Part shown: positions 44,224-53,390 of the stretch, piece after piece
How positions within the stretch are numbered: the first letter of the stretch is position 1
Layout of the letters: every line of letters begins with the position of its first letter
NCBI GenBank assembly: GCA_963665395.2
Contig: OY762251.1
Location: 3,968,001-4,032,000, forward strand
Source of the DNA: Bin87 sp963665395
GTDB taxonomy: Bacteria; Chloroflexota; Dehalococcoidia; Lucifugimonadales; UBA3495
Length of the DNA stretch: 64,000 bases
Direction of reading: 5' to 3'
Program-made: the position numbers and the translations under genes
The notes under the pieces: model-generated
Told to the model about the DNA's origin: nothing
Database searches by the model: none
What the model saw: only the letters and a program-made list of their open reading frames with translations

Positions 44224-45707
44224 CATGACCGTAAATCATCCGAATCTGAACGCGGCGGAATTAGCCGCTCTCCACTTTGTCCGAGACCTCCCTCTGGTTT
44301 GCGCGGGAGAGCTGGTCGATTTTCCTGAACGTCAACTTCTCCACCGCTTCACGGCGGCTGAATCGGCTTGAAGAATTGGGACTGGTTGAAAGCGCCGTCA
44401 TGGGCGCCTCTTTGCCGGCAGCCAAACGTTATCGCCTGCCTCCCGCCGGCGCCGCCTGTTTTCTTGAGCCTGAGGTTTACTTTCACACCAGCCGCAACAT
44501 AAACCGGCTCGCTGAGATGCTGCCCGCCGTGGAGTCGTTTTACCCATTGACGATCTTGTTGGCGTCGTGTGTCGGCGCCGGTAAGTTCCAGTCTTTCCAC
44601 TGGCGCTTGAGGGACGGCCTGGAAGCCGTGGCCAGATTCGAACACGGCACGATCGCCTTTGTCTGGTCTGGGCCTTGGCAGAAAAAGAAGGATCTGATGT
44701 CTCGTTTGGAGCAGTTCGACTACTGGACCAATCGAGGCCCATGCTGGCCGGATCTTGTTTGCGTGACGGCGTCCGACCACTGGCAAGCCCATGAAGCCGT
44801 CGAAGCCCTGACCAGCTTTGGCGTCAGAGACACCAGCCTGGTGTATTGCTCTGAAACAAGACATTTCTCCCATTTACCCACTTTTGCGGCCAGGCAAGAT
44901 TTGCCTTTGTTGCGCCCGTTGCTCGGCGCCAATGGGAATACCGTCCCAACCCAGTTGCCCCGCATGATGCAGGGCGTGCGCGCTGGCAGGGATGCCAGCA
45001 AGGTCTACCAAATCCTTTATCTGGTGGAACAGTTTCCGGGAGCGGAGATTGCTTCAATCGGCCGTGCTCTGGGGTCGCATCCTCGTTACGTCTCACCGAC
45101 GGTGGCTTGTCTTGTAGCAGAGGAAATGCTGGTGCAAGCGGACGGACACCTGTACCTTTCCGACAAGGCGCTGACGCTTGCGGCGCACCGGGACCGGATC
45201 CACGTCTCGCGGCCCCGCAGCCGTTTCGGACTCAAAGACGACGGCTTGCCGTCCGTGGCGCGGCACCGCAGCCATGACGGGGCGGCGTTTCGGATTGTTT
45301 CGGTATTCAAGGGAGCGGGGTTTCCGGTGGCCGGCGGCTGGCGGGGAAAAGATTACTCCGGCGGCAAAAACGCCATTGCCCCTGACGCCATGATCTTCAC
45401 GAGAGAGGACTCGTCCATCGGCCGCACGTGGTGGTTCCTGGAGTATGAACGACGGGCGAGTTCCGCCGCCGGCATAGCCAAAAAGCTTCGAGGGTACCTG
45501 GCTCGGCGTCCAATGCGGCCAGTGCTGGTTGCGGCGCGCAACGCCTCGATGGCGGCCGAATTCAGGCGTCAGGCCGATGCCGTCGGTTATCCTCTGCTGG
45601 CCGCCAGCATAGACGTCCGGATCGAGGCGCCTCAGAACGTTTGGGGACCAAACACGGTTTGGTGCGGCACCGTGGGGCGCTCGGCCACTTTCCTGCCGCC
45701 GGCATAG
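44224..45707 (+). CDS. Replication-relaxation-like protein with a +1 frameshift near codon 33
   Basis: AGGAGG five bases before ATG 44224 opens MTVNHPNLNAAELAALHFVR and DLPLVCAGELVDF. At GATTTTCCTG (44318-44327) the frame must shift by one base to continue LNVNFSTASRRLNRLEELGLVES, completing a winged-helix domain; unshifted reading stops at once. The remaining ~460 codons are open. A second winged-helix-like region (SKVYQILYLVEQFPGAEIASIGRALGSHPRYVSPTVACLV) precedes a C-terminal nuclease-like segment (APDAMIFTRED...TWWFLEYERRASSAAGIAKKLRGYL) resembling the Replic_Relax family of plasmids and ICEs. The shift could be a mutation, an assembly error or programmed. Confidence 0.65.
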
Positions 45708-46155
45708 ACCGACTTGGGAGCTCGGTACACCTTGCTTGGCCGTGATTGTTGTAAGGGAAATCACAAGTGTGGACCACGGCCCTCCGCGCGCGGGACGTTT
45801 TGGGGCGCCGCCACCGAGCTGGGCGGGCAGCCCGTCGGGAGAAGACTTCGACCGCAACCGGCATACTCCCGCGGCGACACAAAACCGATGCCCGAATGGA
45901 CCTTTTCCGGGAAGCGACTCGGCGCTACCGGGCACTGCCGGCGTTTTTGCCCATGGCCTGGGTCGCACGGTCACGAGCGCGTTCTCCGCATACTGGACCT
46001 TCGGCGTACCATATTCCTACCCTGTCGCCGGCCTCGTGAACCCGTCGCTCCCCAGCTTGGCATAGGAGATTCTATTCCGACAGTACAATCCCGCCCAAAG
46101 AAACAGACGCTGTGCAGTCCCTGCGTCCGCCGGAACTGCACAGCACGCGGAGGTC
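45708..46155. other. Non-coding stretch upstream of the first excisionase-like gene
   Basis: No gene is supported. Its last ~90 bases share ACAGTACAATCCCG (46080) with the region upstream of the second excisionase-like gene (47970), marking the start of the duplicated cassette. Confidence 0.5.
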
Positions 46156-46164
46156 AGTTAGGAC

Positions 46165-46362
46165 ATGGAAATCGAGCGAAAAGCCTACACGGTCGCCGAG
46201 GCTGCGGAGGTCCTCAGAGTGAGCCAATGGTCGGTGCGGGAGGCTTGCCGACGGGGAGAGATTCGCTCCCTGCGCCTGGGCGCGCGGATCATCATCCCCC
46301 GCGACGCTATTGACGCGTTCCTGGCCGCCTCGGACGGCGAAGCGTCCGTCCCAGATTCGTAA
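46165..46362 (+). CDS. Excisionase-family helix-turn-helix protein, copy A
   Basis: A 65-aa MerR-like/excisionase-type DNA-binding protein: MEIERKAYTVAEAAEVLRVS, then QWSVREACRRGEIRSLRLGARIIIPRDAIDAFL, a complete HTH-17 domain. It is ~75% identical by eye to copy B at 48064. It probably binds DNA at an integrated element as recombination directionality factor or regulator. The upstream region is shared with copy B. Confidence 0.85.
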   Translation: MEIERKAYTVAEAAEVLRVSQWSVREACRRGEIRSLRLGARIIIPRDAIDAFLAASDGEASVPDS

Positions 46363-46462
46363 TTCAAACCACTGCGCCGATTTCAGATCTCTCAACGGAC
46401 GGGGCGAGGCTGCCCAAACGCCAACCGGGTCGGCCCACCCCCATCGCCAGGAGGAGGTTCAC

Positions 46463-46830
46463 GTGGACCACTATCAACCAAAATCCGGCCGGAGACGGAC
46501 AGCGGGAACCCACATCGACCTGCCGGCATGGGGCGAGCCCGCAACGAGCCGGCCCCAATGATGCCTAGAACTGGGTGGATTTCTTGCAATCCTGTGAAAT
46601 CGACGCCGCCTAGTCGGTGGACCTTCTGGAAATAACCGAAAAGACGGCGCGGCGCCTGCGCCAGTTGATCTTGGATGTTCTGCCGGAGGAAATGCCAGCC
46701 GTAGCCTGCGCCTGCACCGGAAAGGTTCCGGCCAGTTCGCCGACCCTGACGGCGCTGATCGGCGCCGTTTTGAGCAGCGTTCCGGGTCCGACAGACGACC
46801 CTGTCACGTATCCGGACCAAAGCGAGTCCG
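46463..46830 (+). pseudogene. Remnant of the zinc-ribbon/HTH protein, copy A
   Basis: AGGAGGAGG precedes GTG 46463, which opens MDHYQPKSGRRRTAGTHIDL and stops after 32 codons. Homology to copy B resumes in other frames: NWVDFLQSCEIDAA (46566-46610, like PIWDDLLQSSGIGTL) and EITEKTARRLRQLILDVLPEEM (46625-46690, like GTTEKTARRLRRLLQQVVADEM). The zinc ribbon is missing, so this copy has an internal deletion and stops. Confidence 0.7.
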
Positions 46831-47940
46831 TTGGCAACCAAACCGGGGAGGGCATCCGGCGCTCACGCCTTACGGACACAAGGCCGGTTCGACGTGGTGA
46901 TTGGCAACCCGCCTTACGTGCGGACCAACAAGGCGCTTGAATCATACAAGCTGAGGGATCTCGCAACGGCAAAGTGCTCGGACATCTACGCCGCCATCGT
47001 GGAACACAGCGTCAACGTCTGCCAGAACATCGGGCGAACCGGCATGATCGTGCCGATGAGCCTCACGTTCAGTTCAAAATTCGATGTCCTCCGTGACCAC
47101 CTGTACGAAGAATGCGGCTCCATCTGGTTCTCGTCCTTCGGGCGCATTCCGTCTGCCCTTTTCAGCTTTGACACCAGGGTTAGCAACACGATTTACGTCG
47201 GGCAAAAATCCCAGGGAACCCCGAAGCAATACTTCACGACGCGGCTACACCGCTGGTACGACGTTCAGAGGCCGACCCTGTTCGACAACCTACAGTACGC
47301 CGCGTTTGCGCCGGAACCCTTTGGGAAACTGCTTCCCAAGGTTGGAAACCCGCAGTTGCTCACAGCCTTTGAGGTGTTGCTTTCACAGGCAACATACCGG
47401 CTCAAAAACGAATTCTCTGCGACCCGCCAAGGGCACCCGCTCCATTTCAAGCAGTCGGTCTACAACTGGCTGACGCTCTGCGTTGAACACCCGCCGGCTT
47501 ACGACAAGAGCGAAAAGCGCGTCCCGCAAACAAAGTACGGAACGATCCGTTTCAGGGAACCGGAAAGCCGTAACTTGGCGACGCTGTTGACCAACGGCAA
47601 GCTCAACTTCCTCTGGTGGGCGGCCATCGGCGACGACTTTGACCTAACGCAGGCCAACATCGCCAGCAGTCCCGTGGGGTTGCAGTCCCTTGAGGACGAC
47701 GCAAGGGAATCCCTGCTGGAATTGCTACCGAATTTGGAAAGCGCAATGGACGCCAACTTGGTGTTCAAGCGCAATGCCGGCAAGAACATCGGCAACTACA
47801 ATCTGGCAAAGTGCCGCCATGTTACTGACAAAGCGGAAATCCAGAATCACTTGCTGCTGCGGAACGATTTGAGTGTGGGAACGCCTGGATTCCGGCACGC
47901 CAAAGGCGCATCTGCGACTTGCGCCGGAATGACGGGATAA
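46831..47940 (+). pseudogene. Truncated N6-adenine DNA methylase (Eco57I/type IIG-like)
   Basis: Homology begins at about 46888 with GRFDVVIGNPPYVRTNKALE, which contains catalytic motif NPPY, and continues DIYAAIVEHSVNVCQNIGRTGMIVPMSLTFSS, then FDTRVSNTIYVGQK. This is the C-terminal part of the methylase core plus the start of a specificity region. The upstream SAM-binding motif I is absent: the frame instead comes from the zinc-ribbon remnant. At the other end the last ~18 codons (GTPGFRHAKGASATCAGMTG) are encoded by a REP-like repeat, so both ends are lost. It is presumably inactive. Confidence 0.75.
47887..47936. repeat. REP-like palindrome, family A, ending the methylase fragment
   Basis: GGATTCCGGC ... 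GCCGGAATGACGG with an inner loop CACGCCAAAGGCGCATCTGC, close to the loop of the element at 28998. The methylase frame reads straight through it to a stop. Confidence 0.8.
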
Positions 47941-48063
47941 TTTGACGACACGCCCTAGGGATAGACGCTTCGATGCCAACAGTACAATCCCGTACAACAC
48001 CACAGAGGTGCAACGTTCCGGCGTCAGTTGTGGCTGTCGCGGACGGGGAGGTTGGATAGACCA

Positions 48064-48264
48064 ATGGATATGCAGCAGAAGGCATTCACTGTAGCAGAGG
48101 CCGCCGAGACGCTTCGGGTCAGCGAGTGGCTGGTGCGGGAGGCCTGTCGAACCGGACAGATCCGCTCCATACGCCTCGGCAAAAGGATTATCATCCCGCG
48201 GGACGCAATTGACCTGTTCCTGGCCACCGCGTCGGACGGCCGGGCGGACGACACAGTCTCGTGA
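48064..48264 (+). CDS. Excisionase-family helix-turn-helix protein, copy B
   Basis: A 66-aa paralogue of copy A: MDMQQKAFTVAEAAETLRVS, then EWLVREACRTGQIRSIRLGKRIIIPRDAIDLFL. ATG 48064 follows GGGGAGG at a usable distance. The cassette partner, the zinc-ribbon protein, follows 110 bp downstream. Role as for copy A. Confidence 0.87.
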   Translation: MDMQQKAFTVAEAAETLRVSEWLVREACRTGQIRSIRLGKRIIIPRDAIDLFLATASDGRADDTVS

Positions 48265-48374
48265 AGCAACCAACACAGAGAATACCACCGATACCGTCCT
48301 TTTCCCCACGCCGGGCGAGGTCGCCCAAGGAACCGATCTGCCCATCCTCGCTCGGCACCATCAGGAGGTCCAAG

Positions 48375-49208
48375 ATGGCCGCGACAGACTACGACCTAAC
48401 TGGAGATCGGCATCATGACGCCAAGCTGACAGGCAAGTCCAGTGCTATCCCGCAACGAGCCCGGACCAACGATTGGCCGATCTGGGACGATCTCTTGCAG
48501 TCAAGCGGAATCGGCACCCTTGAGTTGGAGCAATGGGCCGAGGCGCGCCTGGTCTGGATGCGCTGGCCCCAGGGCGTCTGCTGCCCGCGGCCCGAATGCG
48601 GCTCGGCCGATGTCCAGGAGGTAGCCAACCGCAAGCCCATGCCGTACCGATGCCGCAGCTGCCGGCGGCATTTCTCCGCGAAATCCGGGACGCCACTTCA
48701 ATCGTGGAAAATCAGCTGCTCCATGTTACTGGCAGCGGCCCATCTGTTGGCGGCGCAGCTCCCGGACATGACGGCACGGCGGTTGGCAGACTGCTTGGGA
48801 ACAACCGAAAAGACGGCCCGGCGTCTGCGCAGATTGTTACAGCAAGTCGTAGCTGATGAAATGTCGCCCGGGTCCTCTTTGCCAATAGGCGAAGTTGCCG
48901 CCGACCTAGAGAACCCGGAGATGTTGGCCGGCATGGCCTTGACAAACATTTTGGGTTTCGACAATCGCGGCGTACGTTTGGGCCTGGGCAATACTGTCGT
49001 GGGGGACACTCTATCCACAGGCAGGGAGCTTAATTGGAACGAAACTCTGCCCGTACCCGACCCTTTCCGCGGCCGACCGGGCCCTTCTATCGAAGGCTGG
49101 GTAGCGGACCTTGCAAGCGACCGGGTTGACAAACCGGGACGGGAACTGAGCGGCCGGCATCCGGAGACAACCGGGACGCAAAATCGGTCAATCCGAAGCA
49201 ATGTCTAG
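48375..49208 (+). CDS. IS1595-type zinc-ribbon and HTH protein without a DDE domain, copy B
   Basis: AGGAGG six bases before ATG 48375. Residues about 35-100 are an IS1595/ISXO2-type zinc ribbon: VWMRWPQGVCCPRPECGSAD, then PYRCRSCRRHFSAKSGTPLQ, four Cys pairs in register. An HTH-like region follows (HLLAAQLPDMTARRLADCLG, TTEKTARRLRRLLQQVVADE). The ISXO2 catalytic domain that should come next is absent; instead ~150 residues of unknown, charged sequence end at 49208 (277 aa total). It may be an exapted DNA-binding protein working with the excisionase-like partner, or a truncated transposase. Confidence 0.7.
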   Translation: MAATDYDLTGDRHHDAKLTGKSSAIPQRARTNDWPIWDDLLQSSGIGTLELEQWAEARLVWMRWPQGVCCPRPECGSADVQEVANRKPMPYRCRSCRRHFSAKSGTPLQSWKISCSMLLAAAHLLAAQLPDMTARRLADCLGTTEKTARRLRRLLQQVVADEMSPGSSLPIGEVAADLENPEMLAGMALTNILGFDNRGVRLGLGNTVVGDTLSTGRELNWNETLPVPDPFRGRPGPSIEGWVADLASDRVDKPGRELSGRHPETTGTQNRSIRSNV

Positions 49209-50180
49209 TCCGGGCGGAGTGCAGATGGGAGGGTCTGCCGATGCAAACCGGAAGCCAAGCAGAGATGCGGGTCCAGAGGCTTGGCAAGCTCCATTCCCAT
49301 TGGGCGGTTTGTCAAGTTGGCAACAGCCTGAACTGGCAATCATGCCGGGTCAGAATCCCGCAATGGTGCTCAGTGCCCGCCCCGCGTCGAAGAAACCGGC
49401 GAAACCCCGGAAAGCCAGGGGCTCGAAAAGGGAAGTGAACCGGGCGATCCCTTGGCAAGCCCGTCTGCCCTTGGATTGACGGAAAGCCCGAGTGGAACGG
49501 CAGACGAACTGGTTGTGGTCAGGACTGAGTCAATAGCCTCTGCACGTCTTTCAAGCACCGCGCATACACCTTACCGTAGCGACTCTAGGGAGAAAATTAG
49601 CCAAGCATCGCGGGGAGAACGGCCCGCCAAAAGCCGCGCGTCCGGCACGAAACCAGCCTGTTGCAAAATGTGGACGCTGACCATCTTGGGACCAGGTACA
49701 AGATACGAAACTAGCCACGCCCGGCGGAAGGCCGGTTTGCGGTCCAGCACTGATGGGAAGGTGTGAAACTAGCCAGCCTCGCGCTGGCATGGGAACGAAA
49801 GTCTTGCCGGACCGGGTCAAGCGGTTGCCAAGACACCCGGTGCCTGACGCACCGCTGGCCAATCATGCTGACCATGGCCGGGACAAAATTAGCCAGGCCG
49901 GGCGTCAACGGTTGAGTTACTGCCTTGCCGGACGACCACCCGTCCCATGTAGTCCACAACCAGATGGGATTGGCGCAGTAGAGGGCAGCCAGTCTGGTCC
50001 GGCACAAGCTGCTGGCTGATCAGCCGGGCCCGCGCGGGGGCGTCCAGGGTGGGCGTTGTAACCGTCCAGATCTCGGCCCACTTCGTCGTCGCCGCCTGCG
50101 TGGTCCAGCAATCCCCGCACTACCTCAGCCACTCCAGTCCTATCTCGCTCCGTGGCGGCCGGTGACGGCCCTTGCCGCGA
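49209..50180. other. Non-coding stretch containing repeated AAAYTAGCCA boxes
   Basis: No gene is supported. The one organised feature is the set of direct repeats listed separately. Around 49920-50130 the minus strand has a short open frame, but no family match is apparent. Confidence 0.45.
49592..49896 (+). repeat. Four spaced direct repeats with core AAAYTAGCCA
   Basis: GAAAATTAGCCA (49592), GAAACTAGCCA (49707), GAAACTAGCCA (49765) and CAAAATTAGCCA (49884) lie in the same orientation. GCTGACCAT recurs before the second and fourth. Such spaced subterminal repeats resemble the multiple binding sites at IS21-type ends, but no transposase of that kind is adjacent. Confidence 0.55.
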
Positions 50181-50921
50181 TTAGGGCCCGGCCAGTTCGT
50201 CATAAAAGACGCAGCCGCTGATGGCCTTGTGGGCGGGAACGGGAAGCTCCCGCTTGCTAATGGCCGCCCGGTTGCTCACATTGGTGAGCGTCATCTCGGC
50301 GTACAGGCCCCGGACCCAGCGCGGGAACAGCGAATCTCGGCCCGCTTCCTCTTGGCATTGCCGAATGTGATGCCGGAAGAGCAGGATGTCGCCATTTCGG
50401 CTCCGGGCCGTCGCCTCCAGGGCCGCAAACAACCCAGGGGCGCGGATGTCTGGCGACGGCAACACCAGCCAACTGATAACGCGGCGCTGCGAATCCCACA
50501 CGGCGGGTGCCGCTCGGTCCCGGTCCGCCGGCTCGCCGGCCAGGGTGACTTTGTCCTTGATCAGAATCAGACTCTGATCCGGGGCCAGCGCGGCCATGTC
50601 CGTAATCTCCTCCTCGGGAAGCGAACCAGCCGCTTCCCAGAAAGAACCGAACAGCAGGCCGATGGTGGGATCGGAAATTACGGTACGCCCTTGCCGATGG
50701 GCGCTGAGGGCCACGGGCACCACCGCCAGGCGGGGATCGATCCCGACGTCGGCGGTGAAAAAGTGGATCCAGGATGGGAATGCCCTTGCAAGCGAGGTCC
50801 GGGCCCCGTCCAGCAGTGTCAGAATCGCCAGCCGCTCATCCAGAGTGAAGAGGGACGGGGGCCGCGATTGTGAGTTTAGGGATTGCAGGATTTGGTCAAT
50901 GGAAGGGGTCCTGATTTCCAT
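50181..50921 (-). CDS. Hypothetical protein of the right flank
   Basis: A 246-aa soluble protein starting MEIRTPSIDQILQSLNSQSR. Segments such as LDERLAILTLLDGARTSLARAFPSWIHFFTADVGIDPRLAVVPVAL and VWDSQRRVISWLVLPSPDIRA look like an alpha/beta fold, but I do not recognise the family. The ATG at 50921 is preceded by AAGGAG. It is in the same orientation as the NERD-like gene upstream, with 240 bp between; both may belong to the island's edge. Confidence 0.65.
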   Translation of the reverse strand: MEIRTPSIDQILQSLNSQSRPPSLFTLDERLAILTLLDGARTSLARAFPSWIHFFTADVGIDPRLAVVPVALSAHRQGRTVISDPTIGLLFGSFWEAAGSLPEEEITDMAALAPDQSLILIKDKVTLAGEPADRDRAAPAVWDSQRRVISWLVLPSPDIRAPGLFAALEATARSRNGDILLFRHHIRQCQEEAGRDSLFPRWVRGLYAEMTLTNVSNRAAISKRELPVPAHKAISGCVFYDELAGP

Positions 50922-51161
50922 GTTGAACTCCTTGTTTTGTGAGGATTGCCTTGGAGGCGAGGCGGCGACGTCGCGGATTTCGTAGAGTGAAAACCCGCCA
51001 CCTTAGCTGACGAACACCGCAATCCGGCCGGCAGTAGCCACGCTTGACGTAAATCGCAATCGCGCGGACCAACTGACGAGCCCTGCGGCATGCGACGCTA
51101 ATCGGACCTCCACGCGCTCCAGGGCAGCCGCGAATGGCGCTCAGGAGCGCACAGGGACGGG

Positions 51162-51878
51162 TTACAGCCCGCATTCCGGCATGGGGTCGGGGGCCTGCTG
51201 GACGATCAATCGCTCCACATGGTGAATGGTGATGGCGGTGGCGCCGGTCAGCTCCAGCTGGCCGACCGCGGGACCAGACGCAGTGTCGGTCCGGGGCTGG
51301 CCGGATCGGGTTGCCTCATCAGGGCTGGCGCCGATGGTGATGGCCCGGACCTCGTTGACGATGTAGCTGGCCCGCGGGGGATGGTCCACCACCACTCGCC
51401 GCGCTACGGCCTCCAGGTCGGCCAGCAGGTGCTCCGTGCCCCAGACCAGCCGCACATTGGTGCGTTGGGCGCAGCGCTCAATGGTCGGGTCCGGCGTCAT
51501 GTCGGGGAAAACCACCACTGGGATGATGAAGACCCGGTAACCGGTCTGAGTGTGAATCTCGTTGCGCAGGTCCATGGCTGCATCGTCGGCCTGCTGTAGC
51601 GGGCTGCCTTTGACATCCAGTCCTCCGTACGGAGTGTGGAGGAACCACCGGTCGCTATCCAGGGTGTACTGACCGCCTTTGACCTCGATGGAGAACCTGC
51701 CAGTGTTTTCCAGCCAAAGGGCGAAGTCGGTGCGATGAGAGCGGCCGGGGGCGCCCCACTCGTAGAGGGCGTGTCCGCTGGCATTGCTGCCGGCGAGGGC
51801 GTCAAAGACGGCCGCTTCGGCCTGACGCTTGGGGTCGTGGCGGCGTTCCTGCGGGAACTGCTCGGGTGTAGTGATCAC
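51162..51878 (-). CDS. NERD-like (nuclease-related) domain protein
   Basis: A 238-aa protein with a nuclease-related domain: RQAEAAVFDALAGSNASGHALYEWGAPGRSHRTDFALWLENTGRFSIEVKGGQYTLDSDRWFL, in which D (TDFAL), E-V-K and the following GG-W pattern are the PD-(D/E)XK-like acid and lysine residues. SPLQQADDAAMDLR and VVVFPDMTP continue the domain. The C-terminal ~90 residues are variable. NERD proteins are thought to process DNA; they occur on plasmids and in islands. ATG 51878 follows AGGAGACTC. Confidence 0.78.
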   Translation of the reverse strand: MITTPEQFPQERRHDPKRQAEAAVFDALAGSNASGHALYEWGAPGRSHRTDFALWLENTGRFSIEVKGGQYTLDSDRWFLHTPYGGLDVKGSPLQQADDAAMDLRNEIHTQTGYRVFIIPVVVFPDMTPDPTIERCAQRTNVRLVWGTEHLLADLEAVARRVVVDHPPRASYIVNEVRAITIGASPDEATRSGQPRTDTASGPAVGQLELTGATAITIHHVERLIVQQAPDPMPECGL

Positions 51879-52432
51879 TATTGAGTCTCCTATTCATTGC
51901 TGCCCCGCTCAACGGGGCGAGTCGGGTTGACTGATTTGACTGGTGGGTTGATCCGCCTCTGGCGGACGGGAAGCGACGGCGCCGGGGGCGACCTGGCTCG
52001 ACGTCTGCGGGCTGCGTCGGCGTGGTGGATGAAAGGCAAGGTGTTGGAACCTCCCGGTGTGAAGGTGTGATGGGCTGCGTTCAGGAGCGTCGAGGGTCAG
52101 GCTCGGGTGCAAAGCCGAAGGTGTATGGGCAACGCGGCGACGACCAAGCAAGCCGTGGCCGCTGGCGCCAGCGGCCAGTCCCCTCGGCGACACTCGCGCA
52201 ATACCCCGTCTTCCCTTCCCTCCACTCCTTCCTCTCCACGCCTTTCGCTCCGGCCGCCGGCCTGGCCTGAGCCGCCGGCAAAACTGCCGGAGGATTAAGC
52301 GCCGGCGGCGACGAGCGGAGCGGCCGCCACTTGCGGGGAAATGGTGACGCCGAGCCGGCGCCAAAGCTCACTTCCGTCGGGTAGCATGGGCAATCCTTGA
52401 AAGACTCCAAGCCCAAAACGGAGGTGAGCAAC
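51879..52432. other. Gene-free stretch
   Basis: About 550 GC-rich bases. The open frames here are Arg/Pro/Ser-rich on every strand and carry no motif; none is accepted. A divergent promoter pair for the NERD-like gene and the small gene at 52433 may lie here. Confidence 0.45.
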
Positions 52433-52621
52433 GTGAACGTCCCCGCCGGCATCGCCGCCATCGTGATTGCCGCGCAATCGGGCAATCGTGCCCCGTTGGA
52501 TGACGCGTACCGGGCCGCGACACCCGTTTTCGACGTCCCGGTGTCGCGGGCCGTGGGAGCCACCCGTCCCGATGGGCTGCATCCCCAGGGGCAGGTGCCC
52601 TACGAGTTGCTGCTCTACTGA
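52433..52621 (+). CDS. Small hypothetical protein
   Basis: GGAGGTGA five bases before GTG 52433 opens a 62-codon frame: MNVPAGIAAIVIAAQSGNRA, then PLDDAYRAATPVFDVPVSRAVGA to LLLY. No family is recognised. After the stop, another frame reads LEDWAHWRYALVTLGITPPW and TRQEFEDFDE, which looks protein-like, so a frameshift that once joined the two is possible. Confidence 0.45.
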   Translation: MNVPAGIAAIVIAAQSGNRAPLDDAYRAATPVFDVPVSRAVGATRPDGLHPQGQVPYELLLY

Positions 52622-52821
52622 GACGGCAGCGCCACCCCCTGTGGCTTTGGAAGACTGGGCCCACTGGCGCTATGCGCTGGTCACCCTGGGCATCACGCCG
52701 CCCTGGACCCGGCAGGAATTCGAGGACTTTGACGAGTAGCTGGCGGTGATGATTGAGGAAGCGGAGGCCGGTTATTACGACGACGGGATGTACCTGCCCT
52801 CCGGGGAAACGCCGGCCGCGA

Positions 52822-53340
52822 CTATGAACTGCCCTCCCCGGAGCTGGGCAGCTGAGCGCGGTAAGCGTCAATCAGGGAATGGAGCGACTGCGGCCGCTGG
52901 AACTCCCGCGTCCGGCGCAGCCACTCCTGCCATTCGGGGTCGGCGTCCCGTAGCACCTCCGAGTCGGCGTGGTAGCTTTCGGGCGGCGCCCCCGGCATCG
53001 CCGCGCTGGCCAGCCAGCCGTCGGGCGTCCGGGCGTACAGCCATTCGGGGCCGACGTCCCAATAGCGGGTGAAGAACCCTTCGGTTCCTCCCTGGAAAGT
53101 CCGGGGCTGGCAGATTTCCCAGGAATAGCCGTAATCGCTGTGGTAGGTGACCGACGCTTCGGGGGTGGTTTTCAGCCACGTGGCGTAGCCCCGGCTGATG
53201 AGCTGGTCGATCGGTTCCTCTTCCGAGTAGTGTTGCAGCAGCGCGTCGCCCGCCTGGTCGGGGCAGCCTTCGTGTCCCAGGTAGATGGCCTGGCCGTTGC
53301 CCCGGCGGTCCACCCTGCCGATCATGGCGCGTATCGCCAT
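52822..53340 (-). CDS. Phage/ICE-type conserved hypothetical protein, paralogue 1
   Basis: A 172-aa protein starting MAIRAMIGRVDRRGNGQAIY, then LGHEGCPDQAGDALLQHYSEEEPIDQLISRGYATWL. This is the Y-GHWDGYP---G-LL--HY----V--LI--G--S-L pattern of small proteins in actinobacterial phages and integrative elements. It is a paralogue of the next gene upstream. The role is unknown. ATG 53340 is used; an upstream ATG at 53391 is possible. It overlaps the 52.8-kb debris at its C-terminus. Confidence 0.7.
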   Translation of the reverse strand: MAIRAMIGRVDRRGNGQAIYLGHEGCPDQAGDALLQHYSEEEPIDQLISRGYATWLKTTPEASVTYHSDYGYSWEICQPRTFQGGTEGFFTRYWDVGPEWLYARTPDGWLASAAMPGAPPESYHADSEVLRDADPEWQEWLRRTREFQRPQSLHSLIDAYRAQLPSSGEGSS

Positions 53341-53390
53341 TGTTGCATCCTGCAGAGAGTGTGAAGTTTGGTGCGGGTAATGTTCCTTCA

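Noticed and set aside
32731..52432. CRISPR array in the island
   Set aside because: The repeats found are either long diverged units (34709 on) or four short boxes with unequal spacing; no regular repeat-spacer pattern and no cas gene.
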